From contig VBGV01000010.1 of NCBI GenBank assembly GCA_005880755.1, forward strand, positions 1 to 6,249: DNA of 6,249 nucleotides. The letters run 5' to 3'. Each line of letters starts with the position of its first letter. Position 1 is the first letter of the stretch. The translations under genes were made by a program, and so were the position numbers. The notes beneath the pieces are model-generated. The model did no database searches. It had not been told where the DNA came from and worked only from the letters and a program-made list of their open reading frames with translations. Below, piece after piece: positions 1-6,249 of the stretch. This DNA is from Chloroflexota bacterium. GTDB lineage: Bacteria; Chloroflexota; Dormibacteria; Dormibacterales; Dormibacteraceae.

Positions 1-2
1 TA

Positions 3-65
3 TGCCCCATGTACCAGCTGTCGGAACCACCCGATTATCCGCCGGTTCAGCCTCGAGCGCCGTAG
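3..65 (+). CDS. possible C-terminal tail of a convergent plus-strand gene (partial)
   Basis: This frame is open from the left edge of the window to a TAG at 63-65 and encodes only about 20 residues (ending YPPVQPRAP), proline-rich and rather protein-like. If real, it is the end of a gene entering from the left, converging on lhr and overlapping its last 19 bases. The evidence is weak: the stretch is very short, its third-position GC is only moderate, and the other plus-strand frames are also open here. It could be non-coding. No function can be assigned. Confidence 0.2.
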   Translation, partial: CPMYQLSEPPDYPPVQPRAP

Positions 66-2038
66 GCGACCAGGCTGCGATGAGTCTGGGAGAACCCGGC
101 CTCGCGCAAAGCCGCCTTGAGCGGCGAGTCCATGACCGGCACGCCGTCCACCTTCTGCACCTCCAGGCGGCCCGCGTTGGTGGCGATCGCGATCAGCGCC
201 TGCAGGTGGGCCGGTTCGACCTCGCCGTTCGTGAGGAGCGACCGGCCTCCCCGTTCGAGGTAGAGCGCCAACCGCCCGTCGTCGACCACGCAGTACGCAC
301 CGGCGGCACGCGCCATTCGCCCGTCCGATTGAGGCCAGGACAGGACGGTGCCGTATGCGTTGGCCGGATCTGTGGCCGCCATCGCGATGACTCCGCCTCC
401 TGATTCGCGAAGGGAGCGCAGCCGGTCGACGGCGCCCGGCAGCGCAAACTGCGAGCCGCCCAGCCCCGCGACGAAGTAACCGCGCCGGATGCGCCCCGAC
501 TCCTCCATCGCCCGCAGCACCGGATACAGGCTCGCGAAGCCGCCAGGCCAACCTTCGCCAACCACCGCTTCTCGGGTCAGCACGCCGTGACGCTGGAGGA
601 GGACGCCCGCCTCCGCGTGCAGGCGCTCGGTCGCGTTGGCGCCGGCGCCGATGAGGTCGGCCACCAGCGACCACCGACCGGTCGCTCGTGGCTGGATGAG
701 GCGGGGCATCCGCGGCTTGCGCGCCGGCCTTCTGGCCGCGGGACCCAGGAGCCGCAGCGGGGCAAAGGTGTCGTTCGTGACCTCGCCTGACCAGACGAGG
801 TCCCACAGCCCGTCGAGCATCACCTCCTCGTCGCCACCGCCGCACGCGTTGTAGATGTCCCGATAGAAGCTGGCGCCGCGAGCTTTGAGATGCGACCGGA
901 GCCGGTCGTGAAGCTCCGACTGCGGCGGATCCACCGGCGGCGGCACGAGCCGGGGTGCGTCACCGCGCAGATAGAGAGCGACGCGGCCATCGCTCGCGCC
1001 AAGCGAGCCGCGACCGACCCACACGACCTCGCCCATCGACACCAGCTCGTCGAGAAGTCGAGGCCCGTAGTCACGCACGCGAGAGCCGATCACGTCCCGC
1101 TCGATCACCGAGGCTGGCAGAGCAAGGCCGTGGAGCTGGAAGACGACCTCCAGCAGCCGGTCCACGCCTCCGGCCCGGACTCCGATGCCATGCCAGGCCG
1201 GCAGGAAACGAGCCAGCGCGTCTGGCGGCACAGATTCGATCTCGCGGCGCAGCGCGGCGAGGGAGCGGCGCCGCAGTGTCCGCAGCACTTCGGGATGGCA
1301 GTATTCGCGGCCCTCGGCCGCCTTGCGGAACTCGCCCGCCACCACCTCGCCGCGAGCAGCGAGCCGCGTCAGGGCAGACTCGATCGCCGCGGCGGGCAGC
1401 CCCCACCGCTTGGACGGCTCTGAGGTGACGAATGGGACGTGGGTGCGCGCGTAGCGCCGGAGTAGGGACTCGAGCGGGTTCGCGCCTGGCTCGAGGAAGA
1501 CGTCGGGCAGTCCGATCGGCAGGCTTGCGCCCATCGCCTCGCGATAGCGGCCCGCGTCCTCCGCGGCGATCCACCGTGTCTCGCCCGCGATCCTGATCGC
1601 GGCCACGCGCCTGTCCTTCTCCAGCAATCGCAACCACTCCTCGGTAACCCCACGCGCAACAGCCTCTTGAGCGCTGAGGTCGCCCAGCCGAGCCAGCAGG
1701 TCGTGTCCTTCGTCGACGTCGCGCGGAAATCGCTCCGGCAGCAATCCCTGCAGCTCGAGCTCGACGGCGGCGATCGCATCGGGGTCGAGCAGCTCGCGGA
1801 GGTCTTCGCTCCCCAGCAGCTCGGCCAGCAGGTCGCGGTCAAGTGTCAGCGCCTGGGCGCGCCGCTCGGCCAGCGGCTGGTCGCCTTCATACATGAACTC
1901 CGCGACATAAGAGAAAAGAAGAGACGAGGCGAATGGCGAGGCGCGCTCGGTGTCGACCGCCACGACGCGAATCTCCCTCGACCGGATCGCGCGCAGCACC
2001 GCGGTAAGCGCAGGCATGTCGAAGTGATCGCTCATCAC
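47..2038 (-). CDS. lhr: Lhr helicase, C-terminal fragment (split gene)
   Basis: This is the C-terminal part of the large ATP-dependent helicase Lhr, in the reading frame that takes over from the N-terminal fragment. Its first GTG gives 663 residues. The same frame is open further upstream, and Lhr-like sequence (LLQVARQYPDFPILAETWRE) can be read back to about 2107, so the GTG is probably not a natural start; no Shine-Dalgarno precedes it. Residues 1-75 match the end of the helicase core (ASPFASSLLFSYVAEF, then EGDQPLAERR). Several winged-helix-like segments follow, around 185-240, 255-350, 375-425 and 475-540 (RHGVLTREAVV, then RIRRGYFVAGLGGSQFALP). The end, about 550-663, is the terminal beta-barrel region with ATDPAN at 555-560 and a final SPLKAALREAGF. 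In characterised Lhr proteins this half is called Lhr-CTD; in E. coli it has been linked to uracil-DNA glycosylase activity. Whether it is translated separately is unknown. Confidence 0.88.
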   Translation of the reverse strand: MMSDHFDMPALTAVLRAIRSREIRVVAVDTERASPFASSLLFSYVAEFMYEGDQPLAERRAQALTLDRDLLAELLGSEDLRELLDPDAIAAVELELQGLLPERFPRDVDEGHDLLARLGDLSAQEAVARGVTEEWLRLLEKDRRVAAIRIAGETRWIAAEDAGRYREAMGASLPIGLPDVFLEPGANPLESLLRRYARTHVPFVTSEPSKRWGLPAAAIESALTRLAARGEVVAGEFRKAAEGREYCHPEVLRTLRRRSLAALRREIESVPPDALARFLPAWHGIGVRAGGVDRLLEVVFQLHGLALPASVIERDVIGSRVRDYGPRLLDELVSMGEVVWVGRGSLGASDGRVALYLRGDAPRLVPPPVDPPQSELHDRLRSHLKARGASFYRDIYNACGGGDEEVMLDGLWDLVWSGEVTNDTFAPLRLLGPAARRPARKPRMPRLIQPRATGRWSLVADLIGAGANATERLHAEAGVLLQRHGVLTREAVVGEGWPGGFASLYPVLRAMEESGRIRRGYFVAGLGGSQFALPGAVDRLRSLRESGGGVIAMAATDPANAYGTVLSWPQSDGRMARAAGAYCVVDDGRLALYLERGGRSLLTNGEVEPAHLQALIAIATNAGRLEVQKVDGVPVMDSPLKAALREAGFSQTHRSLVAYGARG

Positions 2039-4331
2039 CTCGCGCCACGTCTCGGCCAGGATCGGGAAGTCGGGATACTGCCGCGCGACCTGCAGCAGGC
2101 CGGCGCTTGGGCAGCAGCAGTGAGCGCGCGGCGTTCTCGCGGAACCGCGCAGCGAACAATGCCGAGGCGGGCAGCTGCGCTGACACGAGCGCCTGGACCT
2201 CCTCGGGATCGAGGATCAGCTCCTCGAGTGCGGGCGGCGATTCGACCTCGGGCAGATGCAGGGCGATGCCGTCGTCGGTCCACAGCGCGCGCGCGTCGAC
2301 TCCGAGCCTTTCCCGCAGACGTGCCTCGAGCGCAAAAGCCAGAGGAGCGTGCACGCGTCCGCCGAATGGCGTGTGCAGGCAAACGCGCCAGTCACCGACC
2401 TCGTCGCGGAAGCGCTCCACGACCAGGTTGCGGTCGTCGGGCACCGTCCCGGTGGCCGCCGCCTGGTCGTCCAGGTAGGCCAGTAGGTTTTTGATCGCGA
2501 GGTCGTCGAATCCGGCGCGTTCGCGCAGCCGCTGCGCGGCGGCGGCCGGATCAAGCGAACGCAGCTCGCGCACCATCTTGCCCAGCGCCGCACCCAGCTC
2601 GACCGGGCGGCTCGGGGCGTCGGCCTTCCAGAACGCGATCTTCCCGGGCTCGCCCGGGGCAGGAGTGACGATGACCTGCGACGGCGTGATGTCGACGATC
2701 CGCCACGTCGAGGCTCCAAGGACGAACGTCTCGCCGACGCGTGTCTCGTAGACCATCTCCTCGTCTAGCTCGCCGACACGCCGGCCGTCCTCCGCCAGGT
2801 TCACCGAGTAGAGGCCGCGGTCTGGAATGGTGCCCGGGTTGGTGACCGCCAGCCGCTGCGCGCCCGCTCGGCCTCGCACCTTGCCCGCCACGCGATCCCA
2901 GACGATCCGCGGCCGCAGCTCGACGAACTGGTCGGACGGATAGCGACCGCTCAGCATGTCGAGCACCGATTCGAAGGCGAGTGGGCCCAGCTCGCCGTAC
3001 GGATAGGCGCGCCTCACCACGCGACCGAGCTTCTCGACCTCCCACTCGTCCATCGCACACATGGCGACGATCTGCTGCGCGAGGACGTCGAGCGGTTTGC
3101 GCGGCACGACCGTGGACTCGATGCGGCCTTCGAGCATGCCCTCGACGACGGCGGCCGACTCGAGCAGGTCGCCGCGAAACTTCGGGATCACGACGCCGCG
3201 CGAAACCTCGCCCACGGAGTGCCCCGCGCGCCCGACGCGCTGGATCCCGGCGGCGACGCTCGGAGGCGCCTCGATCTGCAGCACGAGGTCGACCGCGCCC
3301 ATGTCGATACCGAGCTCGAGGGTCGAGGTGGCGACCAGACCGCGCAACCGTCCCGCCTTCAGCTCGTCCTCGATCAACATGCGCTGCTCACGTGCAATCG
3401 ACCCGTGGTGGGCGCGCACCAGCTCTTCCTCTGCGAGATCGTTGACCCGAGCGGCGATTCGCTCGGCCAGGCGTCGCGAGTTGACGAAGACGATGGTCGA
3501 GCGATGCTCGCGGATGAGCTGCAGCAGGCGGGGGTAGATGGCCGGCCAGATGCTGTTCTGGCCCTTGGCAATGTCTTCGTCCTCGTCCGTCAGCCGGGTC
3601 ATGTCTTCGACCGGGACCTCGACTCTGACCTCCATGGTCTTCAGCCGGCCGGCGTCCACGATCGACACCGCGCGGTCCATGCCGCCAAGGAAACGTCCCA
3701 CCTCCTCAAGTGGGCGCTGCGTGGCGGAAAGGCCGATCCGCTGCGGCTCGACGCGGGTGAGCTCGCACAGCCGCTCGAGACTGAGCGCGAGGTGGCTGCC
3801 GCGCTTGGTCGACGCGACCGAGTGGATCTCGTCGACGATCAGCCAGCGGACCGGCGCGAGGATCTTTCGCGCGGCGCTCGTGAGAATCAAAAAAAGCGAC
3901 TCGGGCGTCGTGATGAGGATGTCGGGCGGGTGCCTTTCCATGGACCGGCGGACGTCGGCGGGCGTGTCGCCCGTCCGGATCGCGACTGAGATGTCAGGCG
4001 GCACCAGCCCCTGCGACTCCATCTGGCGCCGGATCCCCACCAGCGGCGAGCGCAGGTTGCGGTCGACGTCGTGGGCCAGCGCTTTGAGCGGCGACACATA
4101 AAGGACGCGACATCGCTCAGATTCGGCGGGCGTCGGCTCGCCCGAGAGGCGGTCCAGGCACCACAGAAAGGCGGCCAGCGTCTTGCCGCTCCCGGTCGGC
4201 GCCGCCATCAGGACGTGACGGCCGGCTCCGACCTCCCGCCACCCCCGTTCCTGGACGGCGGTGGGCTCGGCGAAAGAGGCGCGGAACCATTCCCGGACCG
4301 GCGTCGAGAAGAGATCGAGGACCTGACCCAC
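1887..4331 (-). CDS. lhr: Lhr helicase, N-terminal fragment (split gene)
   Basis: This encodes the helicase core of Lhr, a superfamily 2 ATP-dependent 3'-5' DNA/RNA-DNA helicase linked to DNA repair. Counting from GTG 4331, visible motifs are: a Q-motif-like Gln27, Walker A APTGSGKT (44-51), SPLKAL (80-85), TTPES (141-145), the DEIH box (167-170), SAT (202-204), IVFVNSRR (280-287), VATSTLELGID (333-343) and the arginine-finger motif QRVGRAGH (364-371). A winged-helix and the Lhr-associated domain follow, with FWKADAPSRP (567-576), whose Trp568 probably matches the DNA-contacting Trp of mycobacterial Lhr, and LHTPFGGRVHAPLA (652-665). True Lhr sequence stops at about Lys742 (2108-2106). The remaining ~73 residues to the stop at 1887 are out-of-frame, arginine-rich sequence. 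The frame is open upstream to 4418, but that would overlap the divergent gene, and family similarity begins at about LDLFSTPVREWF, so GTG 4331 is preferred. No Shine-Dalgarno is seen. Confidence 0.9.
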   Translation of the reverse strand: MGQVLDLFSTPVREWFRASFAEPTAVQERGWREVGAGRHVLMAAPTGSGKTLAAFLWCLDRLSGEPTPAESERCRVLYVSPLKALAHDVDRNLRSPLVGIRRQMESQGLVPPDISVAIRTGDTPADVRRSMERHPPDILITTPESLFLILTSAARKILAPVRWLIVDEIHSVASTKRGSHLALSLERLCELTRVEPQRIGLSATQRPLEEVGRFLGGMDRAVSIVDAGRLKTMEVRVEVPVEDMTRLTDEDEDIAKGQNSIWPAIYPRLLQLIREHRSTIVFVNSRRLAERIAARVNDLAEEELVRAHHGSIAREQRMLIEDELKAGRLRGLVATSTLELGIDMGAVDLVLQIEAPPSVAAGIQRVGRAGHSVGEVSRGVVIPKFRGDLLESAAVVEGMLEGRIESTVVPRKPLDVLAQQIVAMCAMDEWEVEKLGRVVRRAYPYGELGPLAFESVLDMLSGRYPSDQFVELRPRIVWDRVAGKVRGRAGAQRLAVTNPGTIPDRGLYSVNLAEDGRRVGELDEEMVYETRVGETFVLGASTWRIVDITPSQVIVTPAPGEPGKIAFWKADAPSRPVELGAALGKMVRELRSLDPAAAAQRLRERAGFDDLAIKNLLAYLDDQAAATGTVPDDRNLVVERFRDEVGDWRVCLHTPFGGRVHAPLAFALEARLRERLGVDARALWTDDGIALHLPEVESPPALEELILDPEEVQALVSAQLPASALFAARFRENAARSLLLPKRRPAAGRAAVSRLPDPGRDVARGDERSLRHACAYRGAARDPVEGDSRRGGRHRARLAIRLVSSFLLCRGVHV
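2098..2111 (-). other. lhr frame break with apparent small in-gene deletion
   Basis: Lhr homology runs in one frame through LLLPK (CCC AAG at 2111-2106) and resumes in the +1 frame as SAGLLQVARQ from 2107 onward. Lhr proteins, as I recall the family, carry about 14-16 more residues here (an RPG-R-TPLWQQR-like stretch) that are absent from all frames. The simplest reading is a deletion of 3n+2 bases, roughly 44-47. The junction GCGCCGGCC could be the single remaining copy of a short repeat. A sequencing or assembly error, or +1 slippage at CCC-A, are the alternatives. Confidence 0.75.
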
Positions 4332-4339
4332 GAGAAGAC

Positions 4340-4368
4340 AAGTTAGACGTTTCCACAGCTGCAAACAA
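4340..4368 (-). promoter_or_regulatory. candidate lhr promoter, possibly leaderless
   Basis: On the minus strand, TTGTTT (4368-4363) and TAACTT (4345-4340) are separated by 17 bases, resembling -35 and -10 elements. The -10 match ends 8 bases before the GTG at 4331, so transcription would start at or next to the start codon and the mRNA would have almost no leader. The absence of a Shine-Dalgarno before this GTG fits. The -35 match is only half consensus, and this is a by-eye call. Confidence 0.4.
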
Positions 4369-4390
4369 GTGTTCTTAACAACCTCCCCCC

Positions 4391-4396
4391 TACGAT
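4391..4396 (+). promoter_or_regulatory. candidate -10 box of the flavin reductase-like gene, leaderless start
   Basis: TACGAT fits the TANNNT form of a -10 element and ends 6 bases before the GTG at 4403, placing the transcription start on or beside the first base of the start codon. The bases before the GTG are C-rich and contain no Shine-Dalgarno, as expected of a leaderless gene. No convincing -35 hexamer is visible 16-19 bases upstream. Confidence 0.4.
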
Positions 4397-4402
4397 CCCG
4401 TC

Positions 4403-4876
4403 GTGATCGAGGGTGCAAGGTTCCGCGAGGTCATGGCCAGCTTTCCGGGCGGCGTGGTCATCCTGACCGCCTTCGGCGATGACCACCAACCGCGAGGCCT
4501 CACGGTGAGCGCGTTCTGCGCGGCCTCGCTCGACCCTCCCCTTGCGCTCGTCTGCATCGACAAGAAGTCGAACACCCTGCCCGCGGTGCAGCACACCGGC
4601 GGGTTCACCGCGAACATCCTGGCCGCGGGCCGTGAGCAGCTCGCGCGGCGCATGGCAACCAAGTTGAGCGACAAGTTCGGCGGCATCGCGTGGCACCGGC
4701 CGGAGAGCAAGATCGGAGGGCCTGTGCTCAAAGATGACACCGCCGCCTACGCCGTCTGCACGCTGCGCGACACGATGGAGGCGGGCGACCACTGGATCCT
4801 GATCGGACTCGTCACCGAGGGCCATCACGTCGAGGGCGTGACGCCGATGGTCTTCACACGGCGGGCGTACAGCTAG
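4403..4876 (+). CDS. flavin reductase-like domain protein (FMN-binding, split-barrel fold)
   Basis: This 157-residue protein belongs to the flavin reductase-like family (HpaC/RutF type), small cytosolic split-barrel proteins that bind FMN or FAD. Many are the NAD(P)H:flavin oxidoreductase component of two-component monooxygenases. Family features are FREVMASFPGGVVILTA (7-23), RGLTVSAFCAASLDPPL (31-47, a usual flavin-contacting segment), CIDKKSNT (51-58), FTANIL (68-73), KFGGIAW (91-97) and GDHWILIG (128-135) with the conserved GDH. Length is normal for the family. GTG 4403 is the only usable start: an in-frame TAA lies at 4376-4378, and the next ATG (4433) would cut off the conserved FRE. It is divergent from lhr and ends 15 bases from the convergent CcdA gene. 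No monooxygenase partner is in the window, so the substrate system is unknown; it may be a stand-alone FMN-binding reductase. Family assignment is firm, specific role is not. Confidence 0.9.
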   Translation: MIEGARFREVMASFPGGVVILTAFGDDHQPRGLTVSAFCAASLDPPLALVCIDKKSNTLPAVQHTGGFTANILAAGREQLARRMATKLSDKFGGIAWHRPESKIGGPVLKDDTAAYAVCTLRDTMEAGDHWILIGLVTEGHHVEGVTPMVFTRRAYS

Positions 4877-4891
4877 CCGAAAGAGAAAGTT

Positions 4892-5587
4892 TCAGATTGA
4901 CGGTGACGGCCACGAGGGGATCAGCTGCACGAGACCCGCGGAAAGCCACGTCAGCCTGTTGGTGAGCAGCAGCACCCCCATCACCGCGAGCACGCCTGCC
5001 GAAGCGAGGTCGATCGCCCGGCGGTGGTGGTTGACAAACGTCACCAAGGGCCGGGCGCCCTGGAGGGCGAAGGCGAGAACGATGAACGGCAGGCCGAGCC
5101 CCAGGGAGTACGCGATCATCAGGCTCAGTCCCTGCGGCGTGGCGCCGATCGTCACGGCCGAGCTGAGGACCGCGCCGAGGGTGATCCCGATGCAGGGCGT
5201 CCAGCCGCTCGCAAAACCCATGCCGAGGAGGAAGCCCCCAGCGACGCCTCCGCCTTGGGGCGCGGTTTTCATCACGCGGTACTCGGTGTCAAGAAACGGA
5301 ACGCGAATCACCCCCGCCACGTGGAGCGCCATGACGATCACCAGCACTCCTGCGACCACCGGTACGTACGCGCGGATGGGCTGCACCGCCAGCGAGAACA
5401 CGTAGAAGAAAAGGATGAAGACGAGCGACAACCCCGCCACGAACCCAGCGCCGGCGACCGCGACAGGTTGTCCCACTCGAGCGCCCAGGTAGGCGAGGTA
5501 CGCCGGGACCAACGGGAGCACGCACGGCGAGACGAATGAGGCCAGGCCCGCCAGGAACGCGATCGCGGGATTAAGCCCGTTCAACAA
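4892..5587 (-). CDS. ccdA: CcdA-type cytochrome c biogenesis / thiol-disulfide transport membrane protein
   Basis: This protein of about 231 residues matches the short CcdA family (DsbD transmembrane domain). Such proteins pass electrons from cytoplasmic thioredoxin across the membrane to extracytoplasmic thiol-disulfide proteins used in cytochrome c maturation or disulfide reduction. Six hydrophobic segments are visible, at about 6-36, 42-68, 74-94, 115-148, 154-185 and 193-215. The paired redox cysteines sit in SPCVLPLVPAYL (Cys22) and GWTPCIGI (Cys132); the second motif has Ile where the family usually has Pro (TPC-G-P). Homology begins at LNPAIAFLAG, so the start must be TTG 5587 or the adjacent TTG 5584. 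A GAGG lies 6 or 9 bases upstream; no ATG or GTG fits. The gene overlaps the end of the hydrolase gene by 14-17 bases, implying translational coupling. No thioredoxin-like or ResB/ResC cytochrome partner lies within the window. Open-frame sequence upstream of the TTGs is the hydrolase gene read out of frame. Confidence 0.9.
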   Translation of the reverse strand: MLNGLNPAIAFLAGLASFVSPCVLPLVPAYLAYLGARVGQPVAVAGAGFVAGLSLVFILFFYVFSLAVQPIRAYVPVVAGVLVIVMALHVAGVIRVPFLDTEYRVMKTAPQGGGVAGGFLLGMGFASGWTPCIGITLGAVLSSAVTIGATPQGLSLMIAYSLGLGLPFIVLAFALQGARPLVTFVNHHRRAIDLASAGVLAVMGVLLLTNRLTWLSAGLVQLIPSWPSPSI

Positions 5588-6249
5588 GCGGCGCCTCGTG
5601 AGCCAGCGAGGCGATCGCGTCCGCGACCTGTGACCAGACCCGCCGAGGCACGTCGTGGCCCATGCCTTCGATCTCCATGAGCCGCGCCCCCGGAACGGCG
5701 GCCGCGACGCGCCTGCCGTTCTCGACGGGGACGAGGATGTCGGCGTCGCCGTGGATGGCGAGCGTCGGCACGCTGACCGAGCGAAGTCGCTCCAGCCGGC
5801 CCCTTGCGACGAGAATCGCTCCGAGCTGGCGCCCGAACCCGGCCGGGTGATAGGCCCGGTCCACTGCACGCGTTATGCGCGAGCGCTCATACGCATCATC
5901 GAACGGATCAGCCGGACCGAGCAGCTTCTGCTTCGCCCACAGGCCGAGCGCGATGCGCTCTTCGCGCGCTGGGGGCGCCGGCGCCATGAGGACCGCACTC
6001 CCCTCCGCCGTCGGTTGGACCTGGTCGTCGCCGTTGGGCCCCGACATGATCGACGTGAGGGTCAGCACCCGGCCGGGATGGTTCAGCGTCAGCAGCTGCG
6101 CGATGAACCCGCCCATCGACGCCCCGACGACGTGCGCCGCGGCGATGCCCAGCGCGTCCAGCAAGCCGGCGGCGTCGTCCGCCATATCGTCCAGGGTGTA
6201 GACGTCCTCGACCCAGGTCGATAGGCCCGAGTCGCGGTTGTCGTAGCGG
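5571..6249 (-). CDS. alpha/beta hydrolase, N-terminus beyond window edge
   Basis: 225 residues are visible from the right edge to the TAA at 5571. The sequence is a classical alpha/beta hydrolase fold enzyme, closest in feel to the RdmC/aclacinomycin methylesterase-like hydrolases common in actinobacteria and relatives. Counting from the first full codon at the edge: RYDNRDSGLST (1-11), TLDDMADDAAGLLDALGI (18-35), nucleophile elbow GASMGG with Ser44, a helical cap region (about 75-150, with AYHPAGFGRQLGAIL), probable catalytic Asp170 in HGDADILVP, and His198 in EGMGHDVP. The triad is therefore intact. The first roughly 50-70 residues, including the oxyanion-hole HG motif, lie outside the window. 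The ATG at 6185 is internal, because family similarity continues upstream to the edge. Substrate cannot be predicted; an esterase-type or related hydrolysis is likely. It is upstream of and overlaps the CcdA gene, probably in one operon. Confidence 0.9.
   Translation of the reverse strand, partial: RYDNRDSGLSTWVEDVYTLDDMADDAAGLLDALGIAAAHVVGASMGGFIAQLLTLNHPGRVLTLTSIMSGPNGDDQVQPTAEGSAVLMAPAPPAREERIALGLWAKQKLLGPADPFDDAYERSRITRAVDRAYHPAGFGRQLGAILVARGRLERLRSVSVPTLAIHGDADILVPVENGRRVAAAVPGARLMEIEGMGHDVPRRVWSQVADAIASLAHEAPLVERA
5594..5597 (-). promoter_or_regulatory. ribosome binding site for the CcdA gene
   Basis: GAGG on the minus strand lies inside the 3' end of the hydrolase gene, 6 bases before TTG 5587 and 9 before TTG 5584. 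Both spacings are workable, so the site supports a TTG start in this region but does not decide between the two codons. Confidence 0.5.

Noticed and set aside
1667..2494. 275-codon plus-strand open frame spanning the lhr break
   Set aside because: It is an antisense shadow with no recognisable motif; its arginine-rich second half is low-complexity GC-rich translation.
3219..3989. 256-codon plus-strand open frame opposite lhr
   Set aside because: Its composition (rich in Arg, Asp, Ala, Gly, no recognisable domain) is that of a GC-rich antisense shadow. The opposite strand encodes conserved helicase motifs across the whole stretch.
4349..4366. Dyad-like sequence around CAGCTG flanked by GTTT and AAAC, a possible operator
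   Set aside because: The flanking arms are not equally spaced from the centre (3 bases against 1), so symmetry is poor; a 6-base palindrome is expected by chance.
4332..4418. Upstream extension of lhr, including a TTG at 4364 and a GGGGGGAGG purine run on the minus strand
   Set aside because: The GGAGG core is 17 bases from that TTG, too far to act as a Shine-Dalgarno. The extra residues are unlike Lhr N-termini, and the longest version overlaps the divergent gene.
4903..4910. Short tandem repetition of a GACGGT-like unit at the end of the CcdA gene
   Set aside because: Only about two imperfect copies, inside coding sequence, and explained by Pro-Ser codon repetition at the protein C-terminus.
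5588..5869. N-terminal extension of the CcdA frame up to 5869
   Set aside because: The extra ~94 residues are Ser/Arg-rich sequence out of frame with the hydrolase, which has strong family motifs there. CcdA homology begins only after the TTG codons at 5587-5582.
1..6249. tRNA, rRNA, CRISPR array, insertion sequence, phage or defence system
   Set aside because: No repeated spacers, terminal inverted repeats, transposase or integrase motifs, or RNA-gene-like stretches were seen; nearly all the window is covered by four recognisable genes.

Overview
This 6.2 kb window is GC-rich (about two thirds G+C by eye) and densely coding. It looks like chromosomal housekeeping sequence from a high-GC bacterium. 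GTG and TTG starts, possible leaderless transcripts and a long Lhr-type helicase with its C-terminal extension would suit an actinobacterium or a GC-rich Chloroflexota/Dormibacterota-like lineage. That placement is inference; nothing in the window fixes the taxon.

Layout: positions 47-4331 on the minus strand are occupied by one lhr gene, a large superfamily 2 ATP-dependent helicase of about 1,430 residues. It is broken in two by a frame change near 2098-2111. The N-terminal reading frame holds both RecA domains and most of the Lhr-specific domain. The C-terminal frame holds the end of the core, the winged-helix array and the terminal beta-barrel region. About 14-16 residues usual for the family seem to be missing at the break, so a small deletion or an assembly error is the likeliest cause. 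Positions 1-46 lie downstream of lhr and may carry only the tail of a convergent plus-strand gene.

A 71-base gap (4332-4402) separates lhr from a divergent plus-strand gene (4403-4876) for a small flavin reductase-like, FMN-binding protein. Both genes start with GTG, lack a Shine-Dalgarno sequence and have a TANNNT -10-like hexamer 6-8 bases before the start codon, which suggests leaderless transcripts on both sides.

After a 15-base convergent gap comes a minus-strand pair read from the right edge: an alpha/beta hydrolase (5571-6249, N-terminus outside the window) followed by a six-helix CcdA-type membrane thiol-disulfide transporter (4892-5587). The CcdA gene appears to start at TTG inside the last codons of the hydrolase gene, so the two are probably translationally coupled. 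No thioredoxin-like partner of CcdA is visible here.

I found no tRNA, rRNA, CRISPR, insertion sequence, phage element or obvious new multi-gene system. The points most worth checking are the lhr break, the divergent leaderless promoter pair, and the hydrolase-CcdA coupling.
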